Below are positions 1 through 8,618 of a DNA stretch of 64,000 nucleotides, in pieces. A program made the translations under genes and the position numbers. Where the stretch lies: NCBI RefSeq assembly GCF_000730425.1, contig NZ_CP008896.1:992001-1056000 (forward strand). Reading direction: 5' to 3'. The notes beneath the pieces are model-generated. The model saw nothing but the letters and a program-made list of their open reading frames with translations. It did no database searches and was not told the DNA's origin. The DNA is from Pseudomonas fluorescens. GTDB lineage: Bacteria > Pseudomonadota > Gammaproteobacteria > Pseudomonadales > Pseudomonadaceae. How positions within the stretch are numbered: position 1 is the stretch's first letter; every line of letters begins with the position of its first letter.

Positions 1-94
1 CGATTTTCGGGTCGATGGCGGTCAGGCACAGCGCCAGCTTCAGGTCGTCGGCGCCGACCACAGCCGACAAGGGAAAATGGGAGGTGTCAGTCAT
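1..94 (-). CDS. Chelatase-type AAA+ ATPase (ChlI/BchI-like), N-terminal fragment cut by the left edge
   Basis: Only the first 31 codons are present; the gene continues beyond position 1. The protein begins MTDTSHFPLSAVVGADDLKL and continues into LALCLTAIDPKI, which resembles the start of magnesium-chelatase ATPase subunits (the VVGxDDLKLAL segment just before Walker A). Its ATG overlaps the cobN stop codon as TGATG, so it is probably translationally coupled to cobN. In pseudomonads CobN is thought to work with a ChlI/ChlD-like ATPase in place of CobS/CobT, and this gene would be that energising subunit. The Walker motifs lie outside the window, so the family call rests on the N-terminus and the context. 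Confidence 0.75.
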   Translation of the reverse strand, partial: MTDTSHFPLSAVVGADDLKLALCLTAIDPKI

Positions 95-3000
95 CAGCTG
101 TCTTCTTCTATGTCCAACAACAGGTTTTCCAATGCCTCGCGATACGCCCCCGGTTCCTGCCACATGCCCCGCTGCTGGGCTTCCAGCAGGCGTTCGGTCA
201 TGTCGCGCAGGGCACCAGGGTTGTGCTGTTGCACAAACGCCCGGGTATCGGGGTCGAGCAGGTAGGCATCGGCCAGCAAGGCGTATTGATGATCGTCGAT
301 CAGCGCGGTAGTGGCGTCAAAGGCAAACAGATTGTCCACCGTTGCCGCCATCTCGAATGCGCCTTTATAGCCGTGGCGCTTGACCCCCTCGATCCACTTG
401 GGATTGGCCGCTCGGGAACGGATTACCCGGCTGAGTTCCTCCTTCAGCGTGCGGATTTTCGGCAGGTCCGGCTGGCTGTGATCGCCATGATAACTGGCCG
501 CCTTGGCGCCACTGAGGGTTTCCACGGCGGCAAGCATACCGCCCTGGAATTGATAGTAGTCATTGGAGTCGAGCAGGTCGTGCTCGCGATTGTCCTGGTT
601 CTGCAGCACGGCCTGCACCTGGCCCAGGCGCTGGGCGAACTGTTCACGGGCGGCGGTGCCTTCGTCAGCACCGCCATAGGCGTAGCCGCCCCAATTGAGG
701 TAGACCTCGGCCAGGTCCTCGCGGTTTTGCCAGAGGCGCCCGTCAATGGCGCCCTGCACGCCCGCACCATAGGCACCTGGCTTGGCGCCGAAAATGCGCC
801 AGCCGGCTTGCCTGGCCGCGGTCTCTTCATCCAGGCCAGACTCAAGCAGCGCGTCGCGCTCGCTGCGCACCTTGGCCGCCAGTGGGTTCATGTCGTCCGG
901 TTCTTCCAGTGCCGCCACCGCCTGCACTGCAGCATCAAACAGGCGGATCAGGTTGGCGAAGGCATCGCGAAAGAACCCGGACACCCGCAGCGTCACGTCA
1001 ACTCGCGGGCGGTCCAGCACGCTGATGGGCAGGATTTCAAAGTCATCCACGCGCTGGCTGCCCGTGGCCCACACCGGCCGCACGCCCATCAGCGCCATGG
1101 CCTGGGCGATATCGTCACCGCCGGTGCGCATGGTTGCGGTGCCCCACACCGAAAGCCCGAGTTGACGCAGATGGTCGCCATGGTCCTGCAGGTGCCGCTC
1201 AAGCATCAGGTTCGCGGACTGAAAGCCAATACGCCACGCAGTTGTGGTGGGCAGGTTGCGCACGTCGACGGTGAAGAAATTACGCCCGGTCGGCAGCACA
1301 TCGAGGCGCCCGCGGCTCGGCGCACCACTGGGCCCCGCCGGCACGAAACGACCGCCCAGGGCATCCAGCAAGCCGCGCATTTCCGCCGGCCCGCAGGCGT
1401 CCAGGCGTGGCGCGACAACGATGCGCAGGCTTTCGATCACGGACTTCACCTCTTCCCAGCCGGGCTCCTCAAGCTGTTCGAGCGGCCCTTCCAGCGCCTG
1501 CTCGATCAACCGCGCCGCATACAGCTCCAGGCGCTCACGGGTATCGCCAGCGGTGCGCCACAACTGCCCGTCGATCTTCTGCAGCATCTCAGGGCGGCGC
1601 CCGGTCCAGGGCTCGGCCAGGGCACAGTCCAGCGGGTCAAAGCCCAGCTCGAAGGCCTTGGCCAACACCCGCAACAGACTCGATTGCGGGCCTCGCCCGT
1701 CGCCACGCGGAATGCGCAGCAGGGCCAACAAGGTGTCGATACGCAGACGGCCTTCGGGCGACTCGCCAAACACATGCAGGCCGTCGCGGATCTGCGACTC
1801 CTTCAAGTCGCACAGGTAAGTGTCCAGCCGCGGCAACCAGACGGCTGCGTCGGCGTCGTTATCCAGTTCGAGCTCTTGATCGATGCGGGTTTCGCGCACC
1901 AGCTTGAGGATGTCCTTTTGCAGCTCCAGGGCGCGTCGCGGGTCGAGCAACTGCGCCTCGTAGTATTCGTCTGCCAACAACTCCAGGTTGCGCAGCGGGC
2001 CATAGGTCTCGGCACGGGTCAGCGGCGGCATCAAATGGTCGATGATCACCGCCTGGGTGCGGCGCTTGGCCTGGGCGCCCTCGCCCGGGTCATTGACGAT
2101 AAACGGATAGATATTGGGCAGCGGCCCCAGTAGCGCGTCGGGCCAGCAGTTCTCGGACAGCCCGACGCCCTTGCCCGGCAGCCATTCCAGATTGCCGTGC
2201 TTGCCGACATGGATCACGCCATGGGCGCCATAGGTGTGGCGCAGCCAGAAATAGAACGCCAGGTAAGCGTGGGGCGGCACCAGATCCGGGTCGTGGTAGA
2301 CCGCGCTGGCATCCACCTGATAACCCCGCGCCGGCTGGATGCCGATAAAGGTCAGGCCCAGGCGCAAGCCTGCGATCATCATGCGCCCGTCACGGCACAT
2401 CGGATCGTTATGGGGCGTGCCCCAGCGCTCTAACACGGCCTGGCGGTTGGCCTCGGGCAAACGATTGAACAGCGCCTGGTAATCGTCCAGGCCCAGGCTT
2501 TGATGACAGGGGCGCAGGTCGAGGCTGTCGAGGTCGTTGCTCACGCCACCGAGCAGGTCGTGGATCAATGCGGTGCCGCTGCCCGGCAACACCGGCGGCA
2601 GCGGATAACCCTCGGCTTGCAGGGCACGCAGGATGTTCAAGGCGGCGGCCGGGGTATCCAGGCCCACACCATTGCCGATGCGCCCATCGCGAGTCGGGTA
2701 ATTGGCAAGGATCAGCGCGATGCGTTTATCGGTATTCGGCAGCCGCGCCAGTTCGACCCAGCGGCGTGCCAGCCGAGCCACAAAATCCATGCGCTCGGGG
2801 GCCGCGCGGTAGCACACCACGTCCGACTGACTGCGCTCGCTGCGCCAGGCCAGGTCCTTGAAGCTGATCGGGCGGCTGATGATGCGCCCGTCCAGCTCCG
2901 GCAACGCGATGTGCATAGCCAGGTCGCGGGGGCCGAGGCCTTGTTCGCTGGCTTCCCAGCCGGGCTGGTTGTCCTGGGCGCAGATGGCCTGGATCACCGG

Positions 3001-3855
3001 GATGTTGCGGCGAAACGGCCGCAGATGGGGCGCTTCGGGGCTGGATTGGGCAAAGCCGGTGGTGTTGAGAATCACCGCCGCCTTGACTTCATCCAACAGG
3101 TCCTCGACCACCGTCAGGCAGCCGGGCTCTTTCAAACTGGCCACTGCCATTGGCAACGGGTTGAGGCCCGCCGCCTGTAAGCGCTGGCAGAACACATCTA
3201 TAAAAGCGGTATTGGCCGCCTGCAAGTGCGAGCGATAGAACAGCACCGCCGCCACCGGCCATTCGGCGTTCCAATCTGCCTGCCAGTCGTTGAGGCGGGC
3301 ATTGGCTGTGCGGGGGTGATAAATCGCTGTGCGCGGCAGCGTCTGCGGCTCGGCCCACGGGTAATCGCGGTTCAGGTAGCTACTGGCCAGGCAATGATAG
3401 AAATCCAGTGCATTCCCCAGGCCACCCTGGCGCAGGAAGTGCCACAGGCGCTCGCGCGCCGGCGCACTCACGGTACTCAGGTTGCTGAGCTCAGGATCGG
3501 GACGGTCATCCCCCGGCACCAGAATCAACTGCACGCCCTGCCCGGCCAACTCCACCAGGCGCTGGATACCGTAGCGCCAATAGCCGATGCCGCCATGCAG
3601 GGATATCAGGATGACCTTGGCGTGACGCAGCACTGCGTCCACATACAGGTCCACCGAGGCATGGTTCTGCACCTGCATCGGGTTGGCCAGGCGCAGGCTC
3701 GGGTAGTCGTCGGGCAGTTGCTGGGCCGCTTCGGCCAACAGCGCCAGGCTGGAATCACCGCTGCACAGGATCACCAACTCGGCGGGGGTTTGTCCAAGGT
3801 CGGCGATATTGTCGTCGGAGACGAAACCGCCGGGCTGGGTCCTGAGCAGATGCAT
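94..3855 (-). CDS. cobN: Cobaltochelatase subunit CobN
   Basis: 1,253 residues, the usual size for CobN, the large subunit that inserts Co(II) into hydrogenobyrinic acid a,c-diamide in the aerobic cobalamin pathway (cytoplasm, ATP-dependent with an AAA+ partner). The CobN/magnesium-chelatase H-subunit domain covers most of the protein; recognisable stretches include VIHVGKHGNLEWLPGKGVGL, GDGRGPQSSL and the conserved HGGIGYWRYG region near the N-terminus. It lies 3 bases after cobW and overlaps the following chelatase ATPase gene, so cobW-cobN-ATPase form one operon, presumably under the cobalamin riboswitch upstream of cobW. No frameshift or internal stop is seen. Confidence 0.96.
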   Translation of the reverse strand: MHLLRTQPGGFVSDDNIADLGQTPAELVILCSGDSSLALLAEAAQQLPDDYPSLRLANPMQVQNHASVDLYVDAVLRHAKVILISLHGGIGYWRYGIQRLVELAGQGVQLILVPGDDRPDPELSNLSTVSAPARERLWHFLRQGGLGNALDFYHCLASSYLNRDYPWAEPQTLPRTAIYHPRTANARLNDWQADWNAEWPVAAVLFYRSHLQAANTAFIDVFCQRLQAAGLNPLPMAVASLKEPGCLTVVEDLLDEVKAAVILNTTGFAQSSPEAPHLRPFRRNIPVIQAICAQDNQPGWEASEQGLGPRDLAMHIALPELDGRIISRPISFKDLAWRSERSQSDVVCYRAAPERMDFVARLARRWVELARLPNTDKRIALILANYPTRDGRIGNGVGLDTPAAALNILRALQAEGYPLPPVLPGSGTALIHDLLGGVSNDLDSLDLRPCHQSLGLDDYQALFNRLPEANRQAVLERWGTPHNDPMCRDGRMMIAGLRLGLTFIGIQPARGYQVDASAVYHDPDLVPPHAYLAFYFWLRHTYGAHGVIHVGKHGNLEWLPGKGVGLSENCWPDALLGPLPNIYPFIVNDPGEGAQAKRRTQAVIIDHLMPPLTRAETYGPLRNLELLADEYYEAQLLDPRRALELQKDILKLVRETRIDQELELDNDADAAVWLPRLDTYLCDLKESQIRDGLHVFGESPEGRLRIDTLLALLRIPRGDGRGPQSSLLRVLAKAFELGFDPLDCALAEPWTGRRPEMLQKIDGQLWRTAGDTRERLELYAARLIEQALEGPLEQLEEPGWEEVKSVIESLRIVVAPRLDACGPAEMRGLLDALGGRFVPAGPSGAPSRGRLDVLPTGRNFFTVDVRNLPTTTAWRIGFQSANLMLERHLQDHGDHLRQLGLSVWGTATMRTGGDDIAQAMALMGVRPVWATGSQRVDDFEILPISVLDRPRVDVTLRVSGFFRDAFANLIRLFDAAVQAVAALEEPDDMNPLAAKVRSERDALLESGLDEETAARQAGWRIFGAKPGAYGAGVQGAIDGRLWQNREDLAEVYLNWGGYAYGGADEGTAAREQFAQRLGQVQAVLQNQDNREHDLLDSNDYYQFQGGMLAAVETLSGAKAASYHGDHSQPDLPKIRTLKEELSRVIRSRAANPKWIEGVKRHGYKGAFEMAATVDNLFAFDATTALIDDHQYALLADAYLLDPDTRAFVQQHNPGALRDMTERLLEAQQRGMWQEPGAYREALENLLLDIEEDS

Positions 3856-3858
3856 GGG

Positions 3859-4920
3859 TTAAACGCTGAGGGCAGCGCGCAATTGCGCTTCGAGGCCTGC
3901 GGCATCCAGGTCCTGGCCGATCAGCACCAGGCGCGTGATACGAACCTCGTCGGCGCCCCAGGCGCGGTCAAAGTGCTTGTCGAAGCGGGTACCCACGCCC
4001 TGGATCAGCAGGCGCATCGGCTTGCCGGGGATCGCGGCGAAGCCTTTGACCCGCAGGATGCCGTGCTGCACCACCAATTGCGTGAGGGCGTCGAGCAACA
4101 GTGCTTCATCCGCCTGGGGCAGGTCGATGGAAATCGAATCAAACGCATCATGGTCGTGATCATCTTCACCTTCGTGGTGATGATCGTGGTGGCTATGGCG
4201 CCCGTCGATATGTTCCTCGGAGCCAGCGCCCAGGCCAATCAGTACGTCCAGAGGCAGGCGACCGCTGCTGGCTTCGACGATTTTTACCGCAGGCGGCAGT
4301 TCTTCGGCGACTTCCAGGCGCACGCGGGCCAGGTCTTCGGCGCTGATCAGGTCAGTTTTGTTGAGGATCACCAGGTCGGCACTGGCCAGTTGATCGGCGA
4401 ACAGCTCATGCAGCGGCGATTCGTGATCCAGGTTCGGGTCAAGCTTGCGCTGGGCATCGACCTGGTCCGGGAATGCGGCAAAGGTGCCGGCAGCCACGGC
4501 TGGGCTGTCGACTACGGTGATCACCGCGTCTACCGTGCAGGCGCTGCGGATTTCCGGCCATTGGAAGGCCTGGACCAGTGGCTTGGGCAGTGCCAGGCCG
4601 GAGGTTTCGATGAGGATATGGTCAAGGTCGCCACGGCGCGCAACCAGCTCACGCATCACCGGGAAGAACTCTTCCTGGACGGTGCAGCACAGGCAGCCGT
4701 TGGCCAGCTCGTAGACACGACCGTTGGCCTCCTCTTCGGTGCAACCGATGGAGCACTGCTTGAGGATCTCGCCGTCGATACCCAGCTCGCCGAATTCGTT
4801 GACGATCACAGCAATGCGGCGGCCCTGGGCGTTATCCAGCATATGGCGCAGCAAGGTGGTTTTGCCCGAACCGAGAAAGCCGGTGACGATAGTGACGGGG
4901 AGTTTGGCCAGTGTTTTCAT
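3859..4920 (-). CDS. cobW: Cobalamin biosynthesis GTPase CobW
   Basis: 353 residues, G3E-family P-loop GTPase. Walker A is GFLGSGKTT (residues 14-22); the metal-binding GCLCC motif is at about 75-79; NKTD, the guanine-specificity motif, is in ILNKTDLIS. A histidine/aspartate-rich linker (RHSHHDHHHEGEDDHDHD, about residues 240-260) joins the GTPase domain to the CobW C-terminal domain. CobW is believed to deliver cobalt to the chelatase. It is the first gene of the leftward operon, directly before cobN, and its leader carries a cobalamin riboswitch, which agrees with B12 repression. The His-rich linker and the CXCC motif separate it from zinc-type paralogues only weakly; context makes the CobW call. 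Confidence 0.95.
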   Translation of the reverse strand: MKTLAKLPVTIVTGFLGSGKTTLLRHMLDNAQGRRIAVIVNEFGELGIDGEILKQCSIGCTEEEANGRVYELANGCLCCTVQEEFFPVMRELVARRGDLDHILIETSGLALPKPLVQAFQWPEIRSACTVDAVITVVDSPAVAAGTFAAFPDQVDAQRKLDPNLDHESPLHELFADQLASADLVILNKTDLISAEDLARVRLEVAEELPPAVKIVEASSGRLPLDVLIGLGAGSEEHIDGRHSHHDHHHEGEDDHDHDAFDSISIDLPQADEALLLDALTQLVVQHGILRVKGFAAIPGKPMRLLIQGVGTRFDKHFDRAWGADEVRITRLVLIGQDLDAAGLEAQLRAALSV

Positions 4921-5029
4921 CGGATACCCTTTGGGGCGGGCATACGGGACGACTGGCCCTGCGGCGGTGCGCAGGCGCTGGATTCGTCACCGGATCACCC
5001 CGCCCGGTTGAATTGGAAAATCGGTGGCG

Positions 5030-5205
5030 AGGCAGGTCTCCTGGCTTGGGGTTTGCCGGCCTTGCGGCTGGCGCTGGCTGCGCCTTCCCGACCGGTACAG
5101 GCAGTGGCGTGGCAGTCAGACAAACCCTTTACAGTTGCGGGGGCAGCCGCGGCATCGACCGCGTTCCCTTCTTAGCTTCGGCCTGGGCCGAAGAACCTCG
5201 AACGT
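5030..5205 (-). promoter_or_regulatory. Cobalamin riboswitch controlling cobW-cobN
   Basis: Read on the minus strand, the leader has the conserved parts of an AdoCbl/B12 riboswitch in order: a GGTTC...GGGAA early stem region at about 5197-5162, the core GGCTGCCCCCGCAACTGTAA near 5147-5128, GGGAAGG near 5088, and a perfect B12 box AAGCCAGGAGACCTGCC at 5047-5031. Binding of cobalamin would lower expression of cobW-cobN. About 110 bases separate the B12 box from the cobW start, room for an expression platform. I could not fold it, so the boundaries are approximate. Confidence 0.92.
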
Positions 5206-5208
5206 GCA

Positions 5209-5237
5209 AGGCTACGCAGTGCCAGAGAGCGGGTCAA
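5209..5237 (-). promoter_or_regulatory. Probable sigma-70 promoter of the cobW leader
   Basis: Minus-strand -35 TTGACC (5237-5232), a 17-base spacer and -10 TAGCCT (5214-5209). Transcription would begin near 5202, exactly where the riboswitch aptamer begins, which supports the assignment. The -10 match is moderate. Confidence 0.5.
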
Positions 5238-5299
5238 TTGAAAAGCGGTCGCCGCCTGGATTGACGGCCATCCCGCGGCCATGCTCTCCTACACATCTT

Positions 5300-5480
5300 G
5301 TTTCAGGTGCCCTTCACAGGGTGAAACGGGAAACCGGTGACTCATGCCTGCATGACAGTCCGGTGCTGCCCCCGCAACGGTAAGCGAGCGAAGCGTCACA
5401 GCCACTGTGCTTTTGCATGGGAAGGCGATGCTTTCAGGACTCGGAAGAGCCCCCTCGCAAGCCCGGAGACCGGCCCGAAA
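5300..5480 (+). promoter_or_regulatory. Cobalamin riboswitch controlling cbtB-cbtA-cobE-cobM
   Basis: Plus-strand aptamer with GGTGCCC...GGGTGAAACGGGAAACCGGTG (5306-5339, in two halves), the core GTGCTGCCCCCGCAACGGTAA, GCCACTGT and GGGAAGG, and a B12 box variant AAGCCCGGAGACCGGCC at 5459-5475. Downstream, AACCCGCG (near 5492) could pair with CGCGGGGTT (near 5540), followed by Ts, a candidate terminator or RBS-sequestering arm before the cbtB start at 5590. The aptamer faces away from the second riboswitch, with only about 95 bases between their 5' ends. Confidence 0.92.
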
Positions 5481-5589
5481 AAATCAGATAACAAACCCGC
5501 GGTGGGCGGGCGCTGTTCAGAACCCTGCGTGCCTGGCTCGCGGGGTTTTCATGCGCTCGTTTCACCCTGCCACTCGAAAGGGACGTGCC

Positions 5590-5778
5590 ATGTCGATCAT
5601 CAGCAGCACCTCACACACCGCTAGCAGCTCCGCCACCTTGAGCCAACGCCTGACCGCCGCCATCGGGGCATCGATCCTCGGTGCGTGCCTGGTGTATTTC
5701 GCCGGGTTCTCCCATATCGAGGCGGTGCACAACGCCGCTCACGATACGCGCCACAGCGCTGCCTTCCCGTGCCATTGA
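5590..5778 (+). CDS. cbtB: CbtB, small subunit of a B12-regulated cobalt transporter
   Basis: 62 residues. One transmembrane helix (about residues 21-40, IGASILGACLVYFAGF) is followed by a short histidine-rich tail, HIEAVHNAAHDTRHSAAF, ending PCH, the CbtB hallmark thought to bind cobalt. CbtB and CbtA are a predicted cobalt uptake pair found downstream of cobalamin riboswitches in proteobacteria, exactly the arrangement here. I chose the ATG at 5590 because translation from the further-upstream in-frame start would run through the riboswitch expression platform and add no family-like sequence. It lies 11 bases before cbtA. Confidence 0.9.
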   Translation: MSIISSTSHTASSSATLSQRLTAAIGASILGACLVYFAGFSHIEAVHNAAHDTRHSAAFPCH

Positions 5779-5789
5779 GACCTGCCGCC

Positions 5790-6491
5790 ATGATCAAGCG
5801 AATTGCGCAAACCGCAGGTTTCAGCGGCCTGCTGGCCGCCCTGCTGCTGACGCTGCTGCAAAGTTTCTGGGTAGCCCCGCTGATTCTGCAGGCGGAAACC
5901 TTCGAAAACGCTCCGGCAGCGACCCAGGGGCATGAGCATGCGGCTGGCGCTGCGGCCCACAGCCATGACGCCGAAGCCTGGGAACCGGAAGATGGCTGGC
6001 AGCGCGTGTTGTCCACCACCGGCGGTAACCTGGTGGTCGCCGTAGGGTTTGCGCTGATGCTCGCCGGCCTGTACACCCTGCGCGCGCCAACCCGCACCGC
6101 CCAGGGCTTGCTCTGGGGCCTGGCCGGCTATGCCACCTTTGTATTGGCGCCGACCCTGGGCCTGCCGCCGGAACTGCCCGGTACCGCTGCGGCGGACCTG
6201 GCGCAACGGCAGATCTGGTGGATCGGTACGGCAGCGTCCACCGCCGCTGGCATTGCGCTGATCGTGTTTGGCCGCAACTGGCTGCTGAAGTTCCTTGGCG
6301 TGGCGATCCTGGCGGTGCCCCATGTCATTGGGGCGCCACAACCGGAAGTTCATTCGATGCTGGCCCCCGAAGCATTGGAAGCACAATTCAAGATCGCCTC
6401 GCAGCTGACCAACGTCGCGTTCTGGCTGGCTTTGGGGCTGATCAGCGCCTGGTTGTTTCGCCGCAATCGTGACGACCAATACGCGGCATGA
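5790..6491 (+). CDS. cbtA: CbtA, membrane subunit of a B12-regulated cobalt transporter
   Basis: 233 residues with about five hydrophobic helices (near residues 7-30, 80-95, 105-125, 155-172, 205-225), the usual CbtA topology. A histidine cluster in the loop after helix 1 (HEHAAGAAAHSHD) fits metal handling. Together with CbtB it is predicted to import cobalt across the inner membrane; direct biochemical proof for the family is thin. The ATG at 5790 follows the cbtB stop closely, and the stop overlaps the cobE start as ATGA, so cbtB-cbtA-cobE are one transcript behind the riboswitch. Confidence 0.9.
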   Translation: MIKRIAQTAGFSGLLAALLLTLLQSFWVAPLILQAETFENAPAATQGHEHAAGAAAHSHDAEAWEPEDGWQRVLSTTGGNLVVAVGFALMLAGLYTLRAPTRTAQGLLWGLAGYATFVLAPTLGLPPELPGTAAADLAQRQIWWIGTAASTAAGIALIVFGRNWLLKFLGVAILAVPHVIGAPQPEVHSMLAPEALEAQFKIASQLTNVAFWLALGLISAWLFRRNRDDQYAA

Positions 6492-6880
6492 TTCTGACTG
6501 TCGGCCTGGGTTGTCAGCGTGGTTGTGAGGTTGAGGCCTTGCTGGAACTGTTCAACAGTGCGCTGGCCGAGGCCGGTATCGACCCCAGCCAAATCAGCGC
6601 ATTGGCAAGTATTACTCACAAGTGCGATGAGCCAGGCATAGTCGCCCTGGCCAACGCCTTGAACCTGCCATTGCAGTGCTTTGATGTACAACAACTGCGG
6701 CCTTACGAAGGACGATTGAGCCACAGGTCGGCTGTGGTTTTCGCCCATACAGGGTGCTACGGCATCGCCGAAAGTGCCGCTTTGGCATTGGCAGAACAGC
6801 TCGCCAATACCCCTGCCCGACTGCTGATCACCCGCAAAAAAGCCGCCAGGGTCACGTTTGCATTGGCCTGCGCCGGCTAA
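6488..6880 (+). CDS. cobE: Cobalamin biosynthesis protein CobE (CbiG C-terminal-like)
   Basis: 130 residues matching the CbiG C-terminal domain, the same fold as stand-alone CobE of aerobic B12 producers. It opens with MILTVGLGCQRGC, typical of this family (glycine/cysteine loop), and has the SITHKCDEPGI segment in the middle. CobE is required for cobalamin synthesis but its exact reaction is unsettled; a role in handling a pathway intermediate has been proposed. It overlaps cbtA by four bases and precedes cobM, so biosynthesis is joined directly to cobalt uptake. Confidence 0.85.
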   Translation: MILTVGLGCQRGCEVEALLELFNSALAEAGIDPSQISALASITHKCDEPGIVALANALNLPLQCFDVQQLRPYEGRLSHRSAVVFAHTGCYGIAESAALALAEQLANTPARLLITRKKAARVTFALACAG

Positions 6881-6949
6881 AGTCCGATAATTGCCCCTCT
6901 CGATCATGAGCCGTACTCATGCTCGCCCGCTTTTCCACAGGATTTTTCC

Positions 6950-7696
6950 ATGACTGTCTTCTTCATCGGCGCTGGCCCCGGCGACCCGGAACTGATCACC
7001 GTCAAGGGCCAGCGCCTAATCCGCAGTTGCCCGGTGATCATCTACGCAGGCTCCCTGGTGCCGGCTGCCGTACTCGAAGGGCATCGGGCCGAGCAGGTGG
7101 TCAACAGCGCCGAGCTGAACCTGGAGCAGATCATTGGCTTGATCAAGGTCGCCCATGAGAAAGGCCAGGACGTGGCGCGGGTCCATTCCGGTGATCCGAG
7201 CCTGTATGGGGCGATTGGCGAGCAAATCCGTCATTTGCGCGAGCTGGGGATCCCCTTCCAGATCATTCCCGGCGTTACCGCAGTCGCCGCTTGTGCCGCG
7301 CTGCTGGAGACCGAGTTGACCCTGCCGGATATCGCCCAAAGCGTGATCCTGACCCGTTATGCGGACAAAACCACGATGCCGGCCGGTGAAGCCTTCGCCA
7401 GCCTGGCCAGCCATGGCACGACCATGGCGGTGCACCTGGGGGTCAATCATCTGGAGAGAATCGTCGCCGAGTTGCTACCGCACTATGGCGCGGATTGCCC
7501 GATCGCCGTGGTGCATCGCGCGACGTGGCCGGATCAGGATTGGGCCATTGGCACCTTGGCGGATATTGTCGAAAAGGTTGCCGCGAAGGGGTTCAGGCGC
7601 ACTGCGCTGATTGTGGTGGGCCGGGTCCTGGCCAATGATAGCTTCAGCGAATCCTCGCTGTACCGTGCAGGCCATGCCCACCTCTATCGCCCCTGA
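6950..7696 (+). CDS. cobM: Precorrin-4 C(11)-methyltransferase CobM
   Basis: 248 residues of the SAM-dependent uroporphyrin-III/precorrin methyltransferase family. The GAGPGDPELITVKG motif at residues 7-20, the VHSGDPSLYGA loop (SAM binding), and IPGVTAVAACAA are all present. It methylates C-11 of precorrin-4 to give precorrin-5 in the cytoplasm. It begins 69 bases after cobE with an AGGAT ribosome-binding site, and it ends the rightward cob operon. The opening residues TVFFIGAGPGDPEL separate CobM from CobI/CobJ paralogues. Confidence 0.95.
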   Translation: MTVFFIGAGPGDPELITVKGQRLIRSCPVIIYAGSLVPAAVLEGHRAEQVVNSAELNLEQIIGLIKVAHEKGQDVARVHSGDPSLYGAIGEQIRHLRELGIPFQIIPGVTAVAACAALLETELTLPDIAQSVILTRYADKTTMPAGEAFASLASHGTTMAVHLGVNHLERIVAELLPHYGADCPIAVVHRATWPDQDWAIGTLADIVEKVAAKGFRRTALIVVGRVLANDSFSESSLYRAGHAHLYRP

Positions 7697-7714
7697 CAGC
7701 ACGCCGATCAACAG

Positions 7715-7802
7715 GTAGGAGCTGGCTTGCCAGCGATGGCGGTGTATCAGCCTCTGGATATGTCGCCTGACACACAGCTATCGCTGGCAAGCCAGCTCCT
7801 AC
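7715..7802. repeat. REPIN (inverted pair of REP elements)
   Basis: GTAGGAGCTGGCTTGCCAGC at 7715 and its near-perfect inverse complement ending at 7802 enclose about 40 bases. This is a REP doublet able to form a long hairpin. It lies just after cobM. Confidence 0.85.
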
Positions 7803-7825
7803 GTAGATATGCGTTGTATGAATAA

Positions 7826-7853
7826 AAAACGGCGCTCACGGGGCGCCGTTTTT
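7826..7853. terminator. Bidirectional rho-independent terminator between cobM and nfuA
   Basis: AAAACGGCGC and GCGCCGTTTT arms around a TCACGG-type loop, with an A tract on the left and a T tract on the right. It can terminate both converging transcripts. Confidence 0.9.
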
Positions 7854-7869
7854 ATTTGCAGCGAACGCT

Positions 7870-8463
<594 letters not shown>

Positions 8464-8540
8464 TCACAGGCTTGCTGGCAGTTTACGCCAATCGCCTCGG
8501 CGGCACAAAGTCCTAGTATTTTTGTCAGGCAAATGCCTTT

Positions 8541-8604
8541 GTGGGAGCCGGCTTGTCGGCGATGGTGTCCTCAAGGACCTCATCGCCGGCAAGCCGGCTC
8601 CCAC
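8541..8604. repeat. REPIN
   Basis: GTGGGAGCCGGCTTGTCGGC at 8541 and GCCGGCAAGCCGGCTCCCAC ending at 8604 form an inverted REP pair. It lies between nfuA and the 3' end of cti. Confidence 0.85.
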
Positions 8605-8618
8605 AGGGGGCGTATCTA

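Noticed and set aside
223..2133. A long open frame antisense to cobN (about 636 codons)
   Set aside because: cobN is certain on the other strand; the antisense product is repetitive in Gln/Arg/His and looks like a codon-bias artefact. The same applies to the long frame opposite cobW and cobN at 3226-5175.
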